Positions 10,672-22,929 of a stretch of DNA of 64,000 nucleotides are shown here, piece after piece (the first letter of the stretch is position 1; each line of letters starts with the position of its first letter). The notes below the pieces were generated by a model. That model worked only from the letters and a program-made list of their open reading frames with translations. It searched no databases and was not told the DNA's origin. This DNA is from Atherinomorus stipes (Eukaryota > Chordata > Actinopteri > Atheriniformes > Atherinidae), in the NCBI GenBank assembly GCA_023101725.1, contig JALJCO010012663.1:248001-312000 (forward strand), given 5' to 3'. The translations under genes and the position numbers were made by a program.

Positions 10672-10955
10672 TGTCGGTGAAGGTTCATTCGTCCAGGTGA
10701 AAGGCTTTCAAAAAGGTTTTATTTAAAACACTGGACTTTAAAAACTTTAAAAACAAGACGTTTCGGTGCAACACGCGTGATGCATGTTGGTCCAATTTGG
10801 AAAAGCATGGGTCATGTGACCTGAGTCATGTGGTGTATGAATGCCAGTGCTATTTCTTGTTCACCAAACAACTGAGGAAGGTGTTTGGATGAACACCGAA
10901 ACGTCTTGTTTTTAAAGTTTTTAAAGGCCAGTGTTTTAAATAAAACCTTTTGAAA
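10672..10955. mobile_element. Penelope-like (pLTR-type) remnant with inverted arms and 13-bp duplication
   Basis: The insertion is flanked by identical 13-bp TACAAGTTCTATA (10659-10671 and 10956-10968). Inside, arms of about 60 bp lie in inverted orientation: left TTTCAAAAAGGTTTTATTTA.. to GACGTTTCGGTG, right CACCGAAACGTC.. to AAAACCTTTTGAAA. Variable duplications of this length fit target-primed retroelements rather than cut-and-paste transposons. The right arm contains a hammerhead-like motif. Penelope-like elements are known to carry hammerhead ribozymes in their terminal repeats, so that family is inferred. No reverse transcriptase is present. A transposon with a 13-bp duplication is the alternative. 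Confidence 0.55.
10866..10911 (+). ncRNA. Candidate hammerhead-ribozyme-like motif (minimal type I)
   Basis: In order: stem I strand AAACAA (10866-10871), core CTGAGGA (10872-10878), an extra A (10879), stem II GGTGTT (10880-10885) with a 6-base loop and AACACC (10892-10897), core GAA (10898-10900), a minimal AC/GT stem III (10901-10904), the cleavage-site C (10905), and the stem I partner TTGTTT (10906-10911). This is the hammerhead order with every core base present, apart from one extra A between the CUGANGA box and stem II. Such tiny stem III versions are thought to act as dimers. Activity is unproven. Confidence 0.45.
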
Positions 10956-10980
10956 TACAAGTTCTATAGTACATTGTTAA

Positions 10981-13569
10981 CCACACTGATTAAAGAAATA
11001 CTAAATTCTAAATATTCATAATGTGTGCAAAGTAAAAACATCTAGAAGGGGAGCAGGAACTTTGTTGCTGTTATAAAATGAGCAAAACTAACTGTTTGAA
11101 TTTTTAGAGTCCAAATCTGACAGCAGCAGTAAAAGTATTAGTAGCAGCAGTAATTTTAGGATAATAACAGTCGGAGTTGTTGTCAGAATAAGACTGAAGA
11201 TAAAGAAATGGTCACAATCATACTTTTTGGAATGTGGAATATATTTCTTAAGTTTTCCATGATAAGCAATTAAACAGATTGTTATGGCTCAGGGTAACCT
11301 GTGATTTCAGGTGATGCTCATGTAACAGGTTCTTGTGCTATCCTTCCTCCTTATTAGGAAAATTGGCCTTTCAGTGTGCAGATATACAGTAATTGTTACA
11401 CACAAAAGAACTGTCAAACTGCAGAATAGTCCAGTCAAACAGAAAGCATTCACAGCAACATGTTAATACTTGACTTGTCACATTTGAGAGTAATAGTTAA
11501 TTAAGCTTTCTTCATTTAAAAACCCATTTTTGTTTCCTCAGTCAGCAGAGATACACTGGCCTCTTATTGGTGTGCTCTGCCATGAAACGGTGGATTCATC
11601 CTGCAAAAATTAGAATTTAAAAAAAAAATTGCAAGCATTTCCATTATAGATAAACCTGCACACATCTATGGGAATAAAAATAAACTTACATGTGGAGCGC
11701 AATGCAGAGAATTAAACAAGATGTTCTTAATTACAAACCACGTTAAAAAGAAGACACAATTATAATTATGGCCGATTATGTGTTTCCATGAAATGTCTTT
11801 GGGATATGAAGCCAATTTGAGGTGCAAAAGGCAGAGATGTTGTTCCATGTTCTTATAGCATCTTAACTGACATACACTCTTTAATTAGTGAAATAATGAA
11901 CATAGCTTGGTGTACTCCCATGGCTCTCTAAGATGACCAGCTAAGGAAATATCTAACCCTGAAACTTTACAAAGCTTCTATTGAGATCCCAGATTTCCCC
12001 CTCACTTGGACTATAATTTGTGCCGCACTTATGCTATGCTACAGGTTCTTGGAAAGATTACCGCTGCCATTAACAGACATGAGGATTGTAATTATTTTTA
12101 CATGATAATATCTCCCATCACCAGTGGGTGTACATGATGACATGTATCCTTAATTATGGCAGATTAAGCATGTGTGTTCAGCTTGACTGAAATATTTAAA
12201 TCTGTGTCTGATTAAATGACTTTAGCTTCACGCTGAGTTTGCAAGTGGGAAATTTTCAAGGATTTTCTGCGGAGAAACTCTTCCTAACTTGCTTCTTTCC
12301 TCTTGTAATTTGTGTGAGACAAGACTAGCTGAAACAATTAGTGTCCTGTTTCCTGTAATAAGATGTAGAGTATTATGCATAATTAAAAATGCATCCTTAG
12401 AAGGTATAAACAGAGCTTTGGGATTGTGTGTGTTTGGGCCAGGGGATAGATCTATCTATGGCTGGACATGGCTCTGCAATTGTGTCTCTCATGCATCTGT
12501 TATGTAGGAACAACTTGAACTATAAGTCACTCTTTTTTTTTTTTCTGTTGATGATTTTGTCCTGATGTGGATTTTTTGAGGATTGCGTGTCTTTCTGTTT
12601 AAAAATTGCACTGAATCTGTCACTTTGCAGGAGCCTATGAGTTTTGCAGATGGATAGATACCAGAGAGTAAAAAACAGGTGTCAGAAAAAGAGGAAATTA
12701 CATTGCAGTGTTAGTTAATCTACAAAGAAGTATAACATTAGAACAATCATACATTACACAGTTAACAGACATTACAGATGAAATTAGACATATAACTAGA
12801 GGACAATTTAGGAGGGGAAAAAAAAGAGAAAAAAGACTCGTCGTGAAGAGCACCCAAGCTCTCTGTCTCTCATTCTGATGAAAAACTTTCCTGTACTGAT
12901 TCCAGAACCATAAAGCTGTCTTTTAAAATCAGCGTATAGAACCATGGTGGCAAGAAGTAAGGCTGAGGAACACAACATCGCCATGAACTATCAAGTAAAT
13001 CAGCACAGACACCACCAATATGAGACAGTATAAGATGGGACCGACTGTGTTTGTCCTCTGCAGTACATCCCAGTTTCTGATTAGCCTGGAACCAAGTGCC
13101 CTGTCACAGTTGGGCTTTTATTATTAAAGAAAAAAAAAATCCTCTTTTCATTTTCTATTTCAGTAAATTTGAAAGGCTGTGATTGAATGAAAATATCATG
13201 AAAAACAACATAAACCATCTCTAGCTGATGGTTTCCTATAGTGATCAAAGTTTTTCCATTTTGTGTAAATGAAAGACTCCAGATGGCATACAAATGTGTT
13301 TTGTTTTGGATTTATTTACTAAGAAAGGTTTCAGAATCATCCAGAATGGGATAGTTATAAACTGTGCTGTCTCACACAGCAGAATATGCACCACATGGAC
13401 TGTGTACATCACTAAAGTGATTGTTAGTTTTGCATGGAGCTCCTGACTGACTCACATATTTATTAGTTATGTTGTTGAACTGTGCTGCCTTAGAAAAAAG
13501 GGCTTAACAGACACAGCATTGGAGTTACAGCCATCTAGTCACGTCAGTTCTATTTTCTTGGAGAAGTGT
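10981..13569. other. No gene or element ends seen
   Basis: The segment is AT-rich sequence of intron or intergenic character. Open frames of 60-72 codons (for example 11666-11848 minus and 12289-12507 plus) have no recognised motif and no splice-site support. Confidence 0.5.
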
Positions 13570-13582
13570 TTTATATATACAG

Positions 13583-13612
<30 letters not shown>
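13570..13612. repeat. (TA)n microsatellite
   Basis: The tract is nearly pure TA dinucleotides, with one CAG interruption near its start. Confidence 0.9.
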
Positions 13613-13614
<2 letters not shown>

Positions 13615-13729
13615 GCTAAAAAACACTTTATTTGTAGAGAAATGATATTAAGTACATTTATATATGTGTAAATTTGTTACCTTTTTCTGTTAAACAAGTA
13701 ACAAGTGTATGGTTCATCTTTCAATGGTA

Positions 13730-13820
13730 GCATTGAATCGTATCGGCTGATATCCGATACACTCAGCCCAGGTATCGGAATCACATTGGATCAGAAAAAA
13801 CAGGATTGGTGCATCTCTAC
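13730..13820. mobile_element. hAT terminus fragment (GGTGCATC..CTA end)
   Basis: The words TATCGGCTGATATCCGATAC and GTATCGGAATCAC, followed by GGTGCATCTCTA, are the complement of the TAGGGATGCACC-type terminus of a fish hAT family. Only this end is recognisable. A related start lies at 58497. Confidence 0.5.
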
Positions 13821-14587
13821 GTAAAATTAGATGAGAACTTATTATTATTATTATATATTATATTATTACTTTGTGTGGTTTGATTCAGTTGAATTTTGGA
13901 CTTAACTGTCAGATATTGTGTAGCTCTGTATTATTTATTTGTTCTGTTCCTGGTTTAATATTTGCTTGAAATAAACTAAACTACTAAACTACATTGCAGG
14001 ATCTGCAATTTGACTGTTGCATACAAGATGACGATGCTCAAGCGACATATTGCGCAGCCTTAACACACACACACATTATATTAATTCTTCCACCTCCAAT
14101 TCACACTGTAGATCAGTATCATGCACTGGTGGAACAGTTAAGTCAAACTGCCACCGACTACATTTAGTGACTTGCAGACTTTATGAAAAAAAAAAAAGAA
14201 TCCCTTTTATCTTATTTTTTTCTCAGAAAGCACCTACTGAAAATATTTTCAGTACACCTTACTTGCATGTAGTAACTAACTGCATCTGTGATTCAACAAC
14301 ATACACAGATAATTTAAAATAGTGCCACCACTTTGTTCATAATACACCAGTTAATCTCTTCAGGATGGAGTTTATTGGGCCTCAGAAATAAAGGTTAGCG
14401 ACTGGACAAATAAGTGAAAAAAAAAAACTATTGCAATCCACTTTGAATATCTCTATAGCAATTTATGAAACAGCAGTTAAATAAACACAGCATAAACTTA
14501 AATACAATGTATTTTATTCCCAGCAGCCAATACTCTCATCCTTCAGCCAAGCATTGTTCAGACCATTTAGACCATACAGTATACAAG

Positions 14588-14618
<31 letters not shown>

Positions 14619-16664
14619 CAAGGTAAATGCAAAATTCACTAGAAAAAAAAAACAAAACAAACATTTCTGTTACAGGTAGCACAGGCGAAGAGGGAAATAA
14701 CTCATCATAAGCAAACCCTGTAAAGGCTTATTGCTTTGATCAAGATCAGTAAAACAGTTCTTGGCACATCTGGTCCTCTCTAGCTACAGCGAGGATGGCC
14801 GATAACTTACACATGACATGTTTGCATTAGCAATAAAGCACTTACCAGATCAGCCAAGAGAAAAGCAAACAGTTGATAGAGAAGCAACACTGAAGCTAAT
14901 CTGCATACAAGTCTGTGTGACATTTTATACCATATATTCTAGATATCTGTCCATTATGATGTTTTGTGTTACAGTTTGACCTCTCATGCAGCACAGCTGC
15001 ACTTAAATGTGTTTGATACACTTTGATGAGGTTGGCAGAAAAACTGCTGCGTCTGGAAAAGGAAACTGGGCATGACATTAGCTGTGCCACAATCAATCTA
15101 ATTTGAGGCTAAGGCTGTGGTGCAAAGTCTACAGTGAGTGGCTTAAAGTATCTGCCTGCCTGACACAAACAAATTCCTTACACCGCAGATAATAAGATTG
15201 TCCCTCCTGCTTGTTGTTGTGACTTTCCTGGACAGTGTAAACTATTTGTTGAGTCATTTATATTAATAACCTGTCAGTATTGTCAACAAGTGTTCAAAGG
15301 AAATCATGGAATCAGAAAGGAAGGGGGGGGGGGGGGGGGTTGTTTTCTCTAAGCATGTGAAGGTATAAGAAGCTATTTGAAATCTGTTCCCTTGTTAGTT
15401 TATTGAGTGCTAGAAGAGTCAGCCTCATTTAAAAGCCAGGACAGCTGATTGCAAGGCCACCTGCACAGAATGCGGGGAGGACTACTTACCAACGTCAGCT
15501 TCCATTTGCTGCATGGGCAGAGTTGGTAGGTTATGGGGACGGCTGACCTCAATAGTTAAATGAAGGGTGCAGTAAGAATGGCTGCTTGTTGACTGGTGTT
15601 GCAGGTCGCTACAAATGTGTGTGCACACATTGTTAGATAAAGGCACACAGAGGCGATAGCAGCCACAGGCCTGCAAGTGCAAATATTTGAGAGTTTGAAC
15701 CAAGGACGTGCATGCTGCCGAATGCCAGAATGTGCAAAAGTAAAAATAAACGGGATCCTTTCCCTGTTGTTTCTGTCAATGCAAACACACAGAAAAGGAA
15801 GAAATTAAAACCACCCAAGAGGAATCTGACACACCAATACGCATATGAAAAATGTTTCAACATGGTGAAATTACGTTGACTTACGTACATGGAGACTCTT
15901 CTAACCATAACCTTGTTGATACCTCTGCCAAGGTTGTACAGTACTTGCCGACATTTGCTAGTCTGTTTGTTAGTTAACAAAATAACTCCAAAAGTTATGA
16001 ACAGATCTGGATGAAATTTTTCGGGAACAATGATAATGACACAAAGAAGAACTGATTAAAGTTTGGTGTTGAGCCAGAGACCATGTGGCGAGAAACTGAT
16101 CTGCTTGGAGGTCTGTGTTTTCCAAATGCTTTTCTAGTTTACATTACCCTTACTCTGGCTTTAATATGAACCCAATCTGACCATAAACCTGAACCATGAA
16201 ACACCTTTTAATCCGGAATCTTTCATAGACTTATGTCCTCAGAAAGAGGTTATGTCCCCAGGATGTGAATGCCACAGAATGAGTAGGCTAATACTTGCAT
16301 CACACAGATTTACATGTGCCCACTCACAACAAAATTACCAAGCAGCAAAGCATTGCATTGTTGTCGTCTCTGTACTTCTGCTGTGAAAACCCAGTTAGTT
16401 TTTCACACAACAGAAAAGCATTAAGTGTACCAGAAGTGATGGTTTGCACAGACTACAGGAAAAACAATTGTCTGCAGCTCACCATTTAATAGCTCACAGT
16501 GACCATTTCTTTGGTGCCATTTCTTCCTACAAGACTTCAGAAGTAATTTCCTATGATTTATCATTTGGACACTTGATGTGAAGCTGCAGGAACACAAAGT
16601 GTTCACCAGAAGAAATGGCAAAGCTAGTACTGCTGCTGTTTTTTGATTGTGGCAAATCTTCAGC
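13821..16664. other. No gene seen; (TA)n and a G run
   Basis: This is AT-rich sequence with a (TA)n tract at 14590-14618 and a run of 17 G at 15323-15339. The 115-residue minus-strand frame at 15633-15980 has no recognised domain. Around 15915-16090 the text (ACCTCTGCCAAGG, then AAAAGTTATGAACAGATCTG) resembles a common fish dispersed repeat that I cannot name. Confidence 0.45.
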
Positions 16665-16668
16665 TGTT

Positions 16669-16701
16669 TGTCTGTCTATCTATCTATCTATCTATCTATA
16701 T
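16669..16701. repeat. (TCTA)n microsatellite
   Basis: About seven TCTA/TCTG units in tandem. Confidence 0.9.
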
Positions 16702-16794
16702 GTTTGTCTGCAACCACATATTGCCAAGAAGTAGCATCAAACCCTATGCGTACTTGTGGTAAAAATGTACTCTTTTACACCTGTCCCTGTTTAA

Positions 16795-17415
16795 AGGGAC
16801 ACTGTGTAATCGGGAGCAGCTCCCTCGTACTTTTCATGCTGCGTTCGCGTGAAACCGGGCAGACCGACGACATCCGCTGCATGTAAAGTTATCACCGGCC
16901 TCTATGTGAAGACGTGGTCCGTCAGTTACAGTGACATCAGTCCACATCTGTTCGGTTGTTATGGCGATGTCGTATTGTTTTCCCTGACCCATGTTTTACC
17001 GTCTTTCGCTCGGCTTTATTGATTAAAATGACATCTGGTTTGTTACCAACGGCCGTCTGCCCGACTGCACGTGAACCCAGCATCAGTGAGACGCTAGTCT
17101 CTCCCCACTGCAGTGCGGTGACTTTTCAAAGGCATTACCTCGAACTGAGCTGAAAACTCCAGTGTGTCCGGTGAGTTTCTGTGTTTTCCTACCGTCACGC
17201 TTCTCCCGAACGCAAAAACATGGCGATACGACATGGCAGCCTTCACTGAGCCGCCCCGCTCGATGTGTAAATGAATGATACGAACGGCAAATTTAGAACT
17301 TAGAGGAGCACTTCAGTTTGTTGATGGGAGTGATTACTGATTAATGAAAAAACACTTTTGAACCAAATAATCAGTTTTTGTGAATAAAACACAGGAGAAC
17401 TTACACAATATCCCT
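16795..17415. mobile_element. TTAA-flanked MITE, AGGGACACTGTGTAA ends
   Basis: The element is bounded by TTAA at 16791-16794 and 17416-17419. The left end AGGGACACTGTGTAA pairs with the right end TTACACAATATCCCT, 13 of 15 positions. The 621-bp interior is GC-richer than the surroundings. The 65-residue frame inside has no recognised motif. A non-autonomous piggyBac-like element is inferred. Confidence 0.8.
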
Positions 17416-17419
17416 TTAA

Positions 17420-19150
17420 ACATTAAAAAGTACATTTATCGGGGGGGGGGCATTTAGGAAAAGAGATATGATAAATCTAAAATTCTTATAACTTTCCATC
17501 AGAAAAATAATGATAAAACTGTAATGTGAGAAATTATAATAGTAGATCCAGAGCTAGTAAAAACAAGCAGATGTGGCTGACTGCACTTCTGAGGAATGTA
17601 TTATTTTTATTCAGTGAAATTCATCTATTTCAAGCGTGCGATTTATCAAGCAGGGGAGCTGTACAGCTTTCGGGCATGAGAAGGCATGATGAATGTGTGG
17701 TTTAGTCACTAACAGTTCCCTTAGTCTCTCTAATGGTAATTATAACAGTATAATAAGTCCCTGAAGACTTGTTGAAATTACTGGCCAGGACACAAAGTGT
17801 CAACAAAACAATCATCCTCCATAGATCACTGATATTGCTGCTGCAACGAAGGAAACTCTCCAAAGTTACAGGGAGTAACAAGCAATATAGCACCGTCAAA
17901 GCTGAGGGGAAGTGAAGTAGTAGTTGGGCTTATATATATTCAGATGCTGAATATAACCAAAACATATTCAAGTTAAAACTACATTGTAGTAATTATGTTT
18001 ACTTTCCAGACTCTCAGCTTTAAATTGTAGAAAAGGAAGGGGTTTGGGAATCACAGATTTTTATTACATAGAATTTGAATGTAACAAAGATGAGCATAAT
18101 CATTAGTGTTGTGATTAGCTTCACTGAGAATACTTAGCAAGCAATGACTGCCTAAACTCTGGCACCCATGGAAAATACTAAAAAAAGAAAGAACAAAAAG
18201 ATTTTCTCTTTGTGACGCTTTGCCAGGCCTTCACTGCAGGTGTCTTGAGATGGTGTTAGTGGGTCTTTCTTTCGTTTAATCTTCCGGATGTGAAATGCAG
18301 TTTGATCAAGTTGATATCAAGAGATAGAAACAGTCATTGCCGAATAATGAGCGTCAGTGAGTTCTGTTCCTTTATGTGGTCTGCTTGTGTCAGCGCCACT
18401 GACGGAGAAATACCAAGCAGCACTTGTATACAGTGTGGGTCTTTGATGTAAGCAGCAGTTAGAAGCAGAACTGAGTTTAAAAGCTGTGAATAAAGAAGTT
18501 GTTGAAAAATTTAATGGGAAATTCGGGTCAAATTAATCAATGGAAAAGCTGGAAATTTAACTATATATCTATCTTCATTTCTGGTGTTTCATTTCAACTA
18601 TCAGTCTTCTGACATGAATAGTAAGTGTACTTTTCACTTAATTGAACGTATTATGACAGTGCCCACTAATGATATTGAACTTTTAACAAAGCATCATAGG
18701 CACTAAAGTAAAATGATGTTATCACAATAAGTTCTGATTTCTTGGAGGGGGGTATCTTCTTTCGATGTCAAATGAAGTTACATCAATTTGCACGGAGCAG
18801 CTGTTTCAGGCAGGAAGTCAGACTTGTGAATGGCGTAGAGAACTCTGTCGATTTTAAAATCAGCTCAGGATTGTATGACATAGATACATCAGTGCAGGCT
18901 GGTGCTGCTGGAATCAGTGAGTCAGAATTTAACCATGGAGATAAGTGGGTGAAAGCACATATTTTTATGACGCCAAAGTCTTTTTTTTTTTCTTTTTCTT
19001 TTTTTTTTTTACAAAAGACAACACAAAAATGAAAGTACTTGTCATGGCTAGAGTTTTTGTTCTACTGAGTTAGTTCCTCTTAGATTTCTGTTGAGTCTTA
19101 TTTTGATTCCTTTGAATGTGTTTCTTGGTTTTCTTTTGGATTTTCTTGAA
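17420..19150. other. No gene seen
   Basis: AT-rich spacer. A run of 10 G begins near 17441 and a T-rich tract lies at 18980-19012. The 96-residue frame at 18742-19032 ends in the T-rich tract and shows no domain. Confidence 0.5.
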
Positions 19151-19155
19151 TCAGG

Positions 19156-19480
19156 TTGATGTTTTTGTGCTTTGTCATTTATATTTTCCTCCTTTTATCT
19201 GATTGTATGTTGGGCACAGCTAGACTGGCACAGGGGGAAATGGTGGAGTTGGCAAGTCAAGCTGCTGCTTCAGAGCCCCGGAGATATTGTTATCCGTCTC
19301 AGAAGAGGAGTGACCTGAGAAGAGCAAAAACTGGAGTAAATTTAGGTGAAGACTACACTAGATGGACCCACATAAACGTTTTCCATGACATCAAAACACG
19401 GAAATGGCAACTTTCCTCCTGAATCAGTAAGCTAACTCGTTTGCTAACGTGGCTAACGTTAGCTGTTAGTTATAAATTCC
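19156..19480 (+). other. Exon-like repeat fragment with a KTGVNLGEDYTRW-type motif
   Basis: The 88-residue frame (19156-19422) contains RRAKTGVNLGEDYTRW near its C-terminal third. This resembles the KTRVHMGLTFTRFQALKEM stretch in the repeat at 33062-33375. I recall similar short motifs in many predicted fish proteins. GCTAACGTTAGCT-type text follows, which I associate with fish MITEs. It is probably a mobile-element-borne coding fragment rather than a host exon; its boundaries are not fixed. Confidence 0.35.
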
Positions 19481-21124
19481 TCTGCATTACTTGTTGGACA
19501 TGCTGCAGGCTGCTGGTCACTTGCCATATCAGCAGCGAGCCTGGCAACCAAGCAGCTGCAGTTGTTTTTCTGCCATTGCAACTACAACCTAGACACACAT
19601 GATGTTGCCGTTCTGTCCGTATTCCTTATTCAACCTTTAACTTAATTTCAAATTGTATAGTAATTTCAGTAGCATCGCTATTTGCTTCTTTTAAATAAAC
19701 TGTTAAAACATGAGTGTCTCATCTGCTTTTAAGTCCACTTCCCATCAGTTACACTGCATTGCTGACACGGAAACGTCCTGTCCGTTATAAGGGTGTGATG
19801 CTTGACCACTGTCCACTTTCTTCGTGTAGCAGTAGCCATGAAGTACAACTTTACCCCATTGTTAAATTAGAGATTTTTCTCTGATCTACTTTCTACATTC
19901 AAAGGTTTATTCCAGTTTATAGCCTGCTCCACATTTCAAAGCTACTGCCTTATGTCATAAGTTTAGTTTTCACAATAAAACTCATGGCGTTATGTGATAT
20001 AGGCTTTTTATAATCAACATTTTTACAATAAAATATGATAAAACGTGGCAATACCTTTTTTATTTGGGCGATTGCTCTAATGACCTAACTTTGCTGCTTA
20101 GAGCAGCTGAACATAATTATAATATAGTTATCTGTGTGGCAGCACGGATTGCAAAACCAAGTGCATGGTTTATTAATCCTTTTTCTCTTTTTTTGCCCTG
20201 GCACCTGGGGGGGGGCTCTGTAGTAAGACAATATCATTAATAAATAATTAAGGCTAACAAATACATGCAACGTTTTAGTCATACTCATTGCTCAGTGTGC
20301 GAGCCTGCTTCAGATGTCCCTCTCACCAGACCTGTTTACCATCTCCTTGTCAATACAGGTGTTAAAACTTTCCACACCGGGTGTTCAACCTGTTGGTTAA
20401 ATCCAGAAAATGAATAGACTCTCACCCACTTACAACAGAGAAACCCAGCAACTTTATAAAGCTAAATAATTTTGTCTGGTTTTGTTCACATTCTTTAAAG
20501 GCTACCCAAATCTCCAACCATAGTGAGGATGGTAATGTAGATGTACTGATAACTTAAAAGTTTTGCCCTTTGGCTACCCACCCTCTTCACCACGATGATC
20601 AGATACACTGCCCGCATTACTGCTCATGCTTTAAAATCTACTTGTCATCCTCATGCTCCATTTTTACCCCGATTCCTGACAAGACCCTGAGATACATGAC
20701 CTGAGGCGACAACTCACTTCCAACCTGCAATGCTCCTTTTTGCAGCAAAGAATTATTTCTAACACTTCACACTTGACTGAAAACCACCCCCTGTGCATGC
20801 TGAAGGCCATGGTATGATGGAGCCAACAGAATCACATCATCGCAAGAAGCAGAGAAGCAACTCCAGAATTCCCCAAACCACACAGACCTCATCTCTGCTG
20901 CACAGGAAATTCATATACCCCAATATCCTAAGACTTTCAGTAGCATTTACAACACTGTGCAACTTATATGATAATAAACCTTCAAAAACTTCTTAAAACA
21001 CGAAAAAATGCGACTTTACCCCAATTTTTCTGTGCGGAAATGAAAAGATCAGCAATATTTTATAATGAGTCATGGCTCATGGTGTAAAATCAAAGCATGT
21101 TTGTGCTAAAACTAAAGCCAGTGA
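19481..21124. other. No gene seen
   Basis: Intergenic-type sequence with a short G run near 20209. I see no element ends. Confidence 0.45.
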
Positions 21125-21212
21125 TGAAAGAGTGAATCAAACTGGATAGTGTGACAATAACACAGACATATCTGTGTTATTGTCACACTATCCAGTTTGA
21201 TTCACTCTTTCA
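21125..21212. repeat. Perfect 88-bp palindrome: 42-bp arms, 4-base loop
   Basis: The arm 21125-21166 (starting TGAAAGAGTGAATCAAACTG) and the arm 21171-21212 are exact reverse complements over all 42 positions, separated by CATA. It lies in otherwise plain AT-rich sequence with no terminal-repeat or target-duplication signature. Transcribed on either strand it would form a long perfect hairpin. Confidence 0.97.
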
Positions 21213-22929
21213 ACAAAATTATCCATAAATTTGTTATACTCAAGAATTTTTGTATTTGTGTGTACTCTTAAGTCAGTGGTTCCCAACCTATTTCCCTTTA
21301 TGTACCTACCGGAAAAATCTGTGGACCTTAGAGAAAATCAAAATTTCTCAGGATGGACATAAACTACTGTTCACTGCTACTGTAGCTAAATGGGTGGTTT
21401 TTGATTGGATGCAGAAGGTGTGGCCTACTAAATAATTTTTCAGTTTTAAACAAAATAATGTTTGAAATTTTTTAGTATAGCAGATTTTGATGGGCCCTGT
21501 TTGTTGCCTTTGGGACCTGGTTTCAAAAGTTTGTATTTTAGGGCTCCTAAAGTGTCAGTTCCATGTCAGTAAAATAATGATTAAAGGTGCAGATACACTT
21601 CAGCTCGTCTCTTAAGATAAAGACATGGTCTTAATCTAAAATTAGTCTTTTTATTCTTTCATTTATTTATTCATTTCAAATGTAAAAAATAAACCCTAGA
21701 AATTTTGAAAACTATAAGAAGCAAATTTCTAAAAATATTTTAAAATTAATTTAATTTTTACCATCTTATACAAGCTCTGTACATTCAACCTAAATAGATG
21801 TTTCTCTATTTTGCCTCATTTATGCTCTCCTTCTTTTTCTCTGTATCCGCCTACTCCTAATGCTCCTTCATCTCTCGTAGTTTATTTTCTTTCCTTCCGA
21901 ACCTGGTGGGATTTTCTCCTCTTGGATGGGCTCAAAACCAGATGGTGCTCAAAGGCTTACAGGGTCATACTTGCACTGTTTTGATTTGTGCTTATCTGGC
22001 TGTGAGCTACCTCGCGTGCAGCTGAAACATCCAGGCCAGTGGTTTGTATCAGTTTATGCACAGCACAACTGACCTTTGTGAATCCGACCTCCTAGTCGGC
22101 TGCACATGGGATAAGCTGCCTTTCCCCAATGCTCGATGATGCAAGACTTGTCTTCTAAACACACTATAAAATGGGAGAAAACCAATCCCAATATTGTGTA
22201 CAATACTGCACCAATCCAAGTGTTTGTGTGCACATTGGGCATATGGTGCACAGAAATATGGCAGTAAACACACAAGAAAAAATGAGGAAGAAAACTGGGA
22301 CACACTGTCAGACAAAAGTGGGAAAAAAAGGCAAGCTACTGAGAGGGGCAATTTAATATCATGCTGTGTGACTGAACAGTATCTTACGTTATCTGCTTCG
22401 TCATGCAATCAGGTGTGGGTGCTCACACTGCATGTCTTCCTAAGAAGGTGTGTGATAAGGAAAGCAAGCAGGGGAAAAAAGGAAAGAAGAAAACATATAC
22501 GTGAGAGAGATGCTAAAGCAAACGTGGTTTGCTCCAAAATGACAGATCATGGCAACAATATGAGTGCGATTTCATGTTGTACTTTCTATTATATCATAGC
22601 AGAACTAAGAATTAACTAATTTGCAAAGAAAAAAAAGAGAAAAAGGAATACAGAATGTTTTCCTAGAATTAAAAGAAATAGCTGTAACTGAATTTTATTC
22701 CTTCATTTATCTCAACAAATTATTAAAACATTAACATGTTAGAGTTCCAGGAGACAAGTGTTTTGGACTCTTCGTGCATCTCATCACCCTGCTGGTAAAC
22801 CTGCCACAGAGCAGGAGTGCAGGTTTGCCTGCATCAGTAGCACACACATGCTAAGGTGGAGCGCTGCTTCGGGCTGCAGAAAGCCAGGTGGATATGTGTT
22901 GGACCAGTGGGATGAAACGCTGCTCTAGT
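21213..22929. other. No gene seen
   Basis: Spacer. Overlapping frames on both strands at 22049-22619 reach 141 residues but carry no recognisable domain. Confidence 0.45.

Larger units (their letters stand above)
10230..10976. mobile_element. TTAA-flanked MITE hosting a retro-type insertion
   Basis: The element is bounded by TTAA at 10226-10229 and 10977-10980. The ends share CAATGTA-type words in inverted orientation (AGACCCACAATGTAAC on the left, the complement of CAATGTACTATAG on the right). A related fragment is at 48590-48853, which ends the same way at a TTAA. A 284-bp insertion (10672-10955) with a 13-bp duplication sits close to its right end. The 124-residue minus-strand frame inside has no recognised domain. 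Confidence 0.6.

Noticed and set aside
15633..15980. 115-residue minus-strand frame with hydrophobic stretches
   Set aside because: No signal peptide or splice context, no recognised motif, and it overlaps a probable dispersed repeat.
22194..22619. 141-residue plus-strand frame
   Set aside because: No domain, no splice or promoter support, and an overlapping antisense frame of similar length (22049-22408).
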